6,906 bases of DNA from Acidimicrobiaceae bacterium (lineage in GTDB: Bacteria > Actinomycetota > Acidimicrobiia > Acidimicrobiales > Palsa-688), in contig PMLI01000278.1 in NCBI GenBank assembly GCA_003158835.1, forward strand, positions 1 to 6,906, written 5' to 3'. A model generated the notes under the pieces. It did no database searches. It saw only the letters and a list, made by a program, of their open reading frames with translations, and was not told the origin of the DNA. A program made the position numbers and the translations under genes. Positions 5,220 through 6,906 of the stretch are shown one piece after another. Every line of letters begins with the position of its first letter. The first letter of the stretch is position 1.

Positions 5220-6773
5220 ATGGCAGTGACAACGAATACGCCGGCATCGAGCAAGGTCTACGAGGCGCCAGGCCGCCCCGGCAGCGTGGTCGAAGTAAAG
5301 GCCCGTTACGACAACTTTATTGGCGGTCACTGGGTGGCGCCTGTCAAGGGCGAGTACATGGTCAACCGTGCGCCGGCGACGGGCCAGCCGTTCTGCGAGG
5401 TGGCCCGCTCGACGGCCGAGGACGTCGAGCTGGCGCTCGACGCCGCCCACGCCAGCAAGGCGGAATGGGGCGAGACGTCCCTCACCGAGAGGGCGAGGGC
5501 CCTGAACGGGATAGCCGACGCCATCGAGGCAAACCTCGAGATGCTCGCCGTGAGCGAGACATGGGACAACGGCAAGCCGGTGCGAGAAACGCTCGCCGCT
5601 GACATCCCTCTGGCGGCGGACCACTTCCGGTACTTTGCCAGCGCCACCCGGATGCTGGAGGGGACGAGCACCGAGATCGACAAGGACACAGTCGCCTACC
5701 ACTTTCACGAGCCGCTGGGCGTTGTAGGCCAGATCATCCCCTTCAACTTCCCGCTGCTAATGGCGGCCTGGAAGCTCGCCCCGGCCCTGGCCGCCGGGAA
5801 CTGCTCGGTGATCAAGCCGGCCTCGCCCACCCCGTGGTCGATCCTCAAGTTGGCCGAGGTCATCAATGATGTCGTGCCCCCTGGGGTCCTCAACATCATC
5901 ACCGGCCCTGGCGCAGAGGTCGGCAAGGCCCTCGCTTCCAACCCCCGGATCGCCAAGATCGCGTTCACAGGCGAGACGGCCACCGGGCGCCTGATCATGC
6001 AGTACGCGGCACAGAACATCATTCCGTCCACGACGGAGCTCGGAGGGAAGTCGCCGAACATCTTCTTCTCTGATGTCATGGCCGAAGATGACGAGTTCTT
6101 GGACAAGGCGGTTGAAGGGTTGGTCCTGTACGCCTTCAATAAGGGCGAGGTCTGCACCTGCCCGTCCCGAGCGCTCATCCAGGAGTCGATCTACGACGAG
6201 TTCATGGAGCGCTGCCTGGACCGGATCCGCCATATCAAGCAGGGCAACCCGCTCGACCTGTCGACGCAGCTCGGGCCGCAGGTGTCGACCCAGCAGATCG
6301 AAAAGATCGGCTCCTACGTCGATATCGGGCTGCAGGAGGGCGCGAAGTGCCTGATCGGCGGCCACCGCAAGTCCATGGATGGCGAGTTCGCGGGCGGTTA
6401 CTACTTCGAGCCGACGGTGCTAAGAGGCCACAACGGGATGCGGGTGTTCCAGGAGGAGATCTTCGGCCCGGTGGTGTCGGTGACCTCGTTCACCGACCAG
6501 GCCGATGCCATGAAGATCGCCAATGACACCCTCTACGGCCTGGGGGCCGGGGTGTGGACGCGCAACGGCAACCTCGCTTACCGCATGGGCCGAGCGGTCC
6601 AGGCCGGGCGGGTCTGGACCAATTGCTACCACCTGTACCCCGCCGGCGCCGCCTTCGGTGGCTACAAGATCTCCGGGGTCGGGCGTGAAACGCACCGCAT
6701 GATGCTGGAGCACTACAGCCAGACCAAGAACCTGCTGGTGAGCTACAGCACCAAGCCCCTCGGGCTGTTCTAA
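5220..6773 (+). CDS. NAD-dependent aldehyde dehydrogenase, AcoD/ExaC/ThcA type
   Basis: A complete 517-residue cytoplasmic enzyme of the ALDH superfamily that oxidises an aldehyde, probably acetaldehyde or another short-chain aldehyde, to the acid with NAD+. The oxyanion-hole Asn is in PFNFP (N176) and the cofactor-binding Lys in VIKPASPTP (K199). The nucleotide-fold loop is FTGETATG (249-256), the general-base Glu is in TTELGGKSP (E273), and the catalytic Cys is C312 in FNKGEVCTCPSR. The second cofactor Glu is E413 in EEIFGPV. The GEVCTCPSR block and the C-terminus LLVSYSTKPLGLF are characteristic of the acetaldehyde dehydrogenase II (AcoD), ExaC and ThcA group, whose members are about 505-510 residues long. 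All key residues are present, so it should be active. A DUF779 gene follows after 5 bp, a recurring pair. The gene is divergent from the RHH unit. The exact aldehyde cannot be told from sequence. Confidence 0.96.
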   Translation: MAVTTNTPASSKVYEAPGRPGSVVEVKARYDNFIGGHWVAPVKGEYMVNRAPATGQPFCEVARSTAEDVELALDAAHASKAEWGETSLTERARALNGIADAIEANLEMLAVSETWDNGKPVRETLAADIPLAADHFRYFASATRMLEGTSTEIDKDTVAYHFHEPLGVVGQIIPFNFPLLMAAWKLAPALAAGNCSVIKPASPTPWSILKLAEVINDVVPPGVLNIITGPGAEVGKALASNPRIAKIAFTGETATGRLIMQYAAQNIIPSTTELGGKSPNIFFSDVMAEDDEFLDKAVEGLVLYAFNKGEVCTCPSRALIQESIYDEFMERCLDRIRHIKQGNPLDLSTQLGPQVSTQQIEKIGSYVDIGLQEGAKCLIGGHRKSMDGEFAGGYYFEPTVLRGHNGMRVFQEEIFGPVVSVTSFTDQADAMKIANDTLYGLGAGVWTRNGNLAYRMGRAVQAGRVWTNCYHLYPAGAAFGGYKISGVGRETHRMMLEHYSQTKNLLVSYSTKPLGLF

Positions 6774-6778
6774 GCGCA

Positions 6779-6906
6779 ATGTGCCCTCGAGCTTCCGCGG
6801 CCGAGGCTAGCGTCGTGGCGACGCCGGCTGCGCTCGAAGCGATCGCCCGGCTCAAGGAGCAGCGGGGCCCCCTCATGTTCTTCCAGTCGGGAGGCTGCTG
6901 TGACGG
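6779..6906 (+). CDS. DUF779 family protein (partial, 3' end beyond window)
   Basis: The first 42 codons of a small protein of the DUF779 family, whose full members are roughly 110-130 residues and are encoded next to AcoD/ExaC-type aldehyde dehydrogenases. The visible part, VVATPAALEAIARLKEQRGPLMFFQSGGCCDG, contains the conserved block GPLMFxQSGGCCDG with its paired cysteines, which could bind a metal. The biochemical role is not established; an accessory function for the dehydrogenase is suggested by context only. The start is uncertain: ATG 6779 follows the dehydrogenase stop by 5 nt but has no clear ribosome binding site, whereas in-frame GTG 6815 has GAGG 8 nt upstream. Close spacing implies cotranscription with the dehydrogenase. 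Confidence 0.85.
   Translation, partial: MCPRASAAEASVVATPAALEAIARLKEQRGPLMFFQSGGCCD

Overview
The window is high-GC DNA with dense coding and strong GC bias at third codon positions. It has no rRNA, tRNA, CRISPR array or insertion sequence that I can see. The gene families present are a LacI-led CUT1 sugar ABC transporter, an RHH regulator beside a DUF4097 protein, and an aldehyde dehydrogenase followed by a DUF779 protein. With one strong promoter that appears to give a leaderless mRNA, these suggest a soil- or water-type Actinomycetota. I cannot name the genus, and another high-GC phylum is not excluded.

Left part (1-3028, all minus strand): a carbohydrate-uptake unit transcribed right to left. 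It runs LacI-family repressor (1850-3028), extracellular sugar-binding protein (430-1785), then the first part of a MalF/UgpA-type membrane permease (1-361, cut by the window edge). A perfect 15-bp stem-loop sits between the binding-protein and permease genes, where expression of such operons is often stepped down. No operator or convincing promoter lies between lacI and the binding-protein gene. The only recognisable LacI-type operators are two CAAGCGCTTG palindromes in front of lacI, one on each side of a good -35/-10 promoter. The simplest model is one autoregulated operon: repressor, binding protein, permease(s).

Middle (3029-4983, minus strand): a 377-nt non-coding stretch holds the lacI promoter, its operators and a GC-rich hairpin that probably ends the upstream transcript. 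Next comes a two-gene unit: a 180-residue regulator with a C-terminal ribbon-helix-helix domain (4380-4922) and a 292-residue DUF4097 beta-repeat protein (3406-4284). The RHH gene has a textbook promoter (TTGACA, 17 bp, CATGAT) placed so that transcription should start at the A of the ATG. A perfect interrupted palindrome (14 + 4 + 14) fills the promoter, and TGGYRCCA-like boxes recur near 11/22-bp spacing. This looks like a cooperative autorepression site. The RHH stop codon lies inside a 13-bp hairpin.

Right part (5220-6906, plus strand): a complete aldehyde dehydrogenase of the AcoD/ExaC/ThcA type and, 5 bp after its stop, the start of a DUF779 protein cut by the window end. This is a recurring neighbour pair in bacteria. 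It is divergent from the RHH unit across a 297-bp gap.

Nothing here is clearly a wholly new system. The most interesting parts are the RHH operator architecture with its DUF4097 partner, the paired LacI operators bracketing a promoter, and the binding protein without a lipobox.
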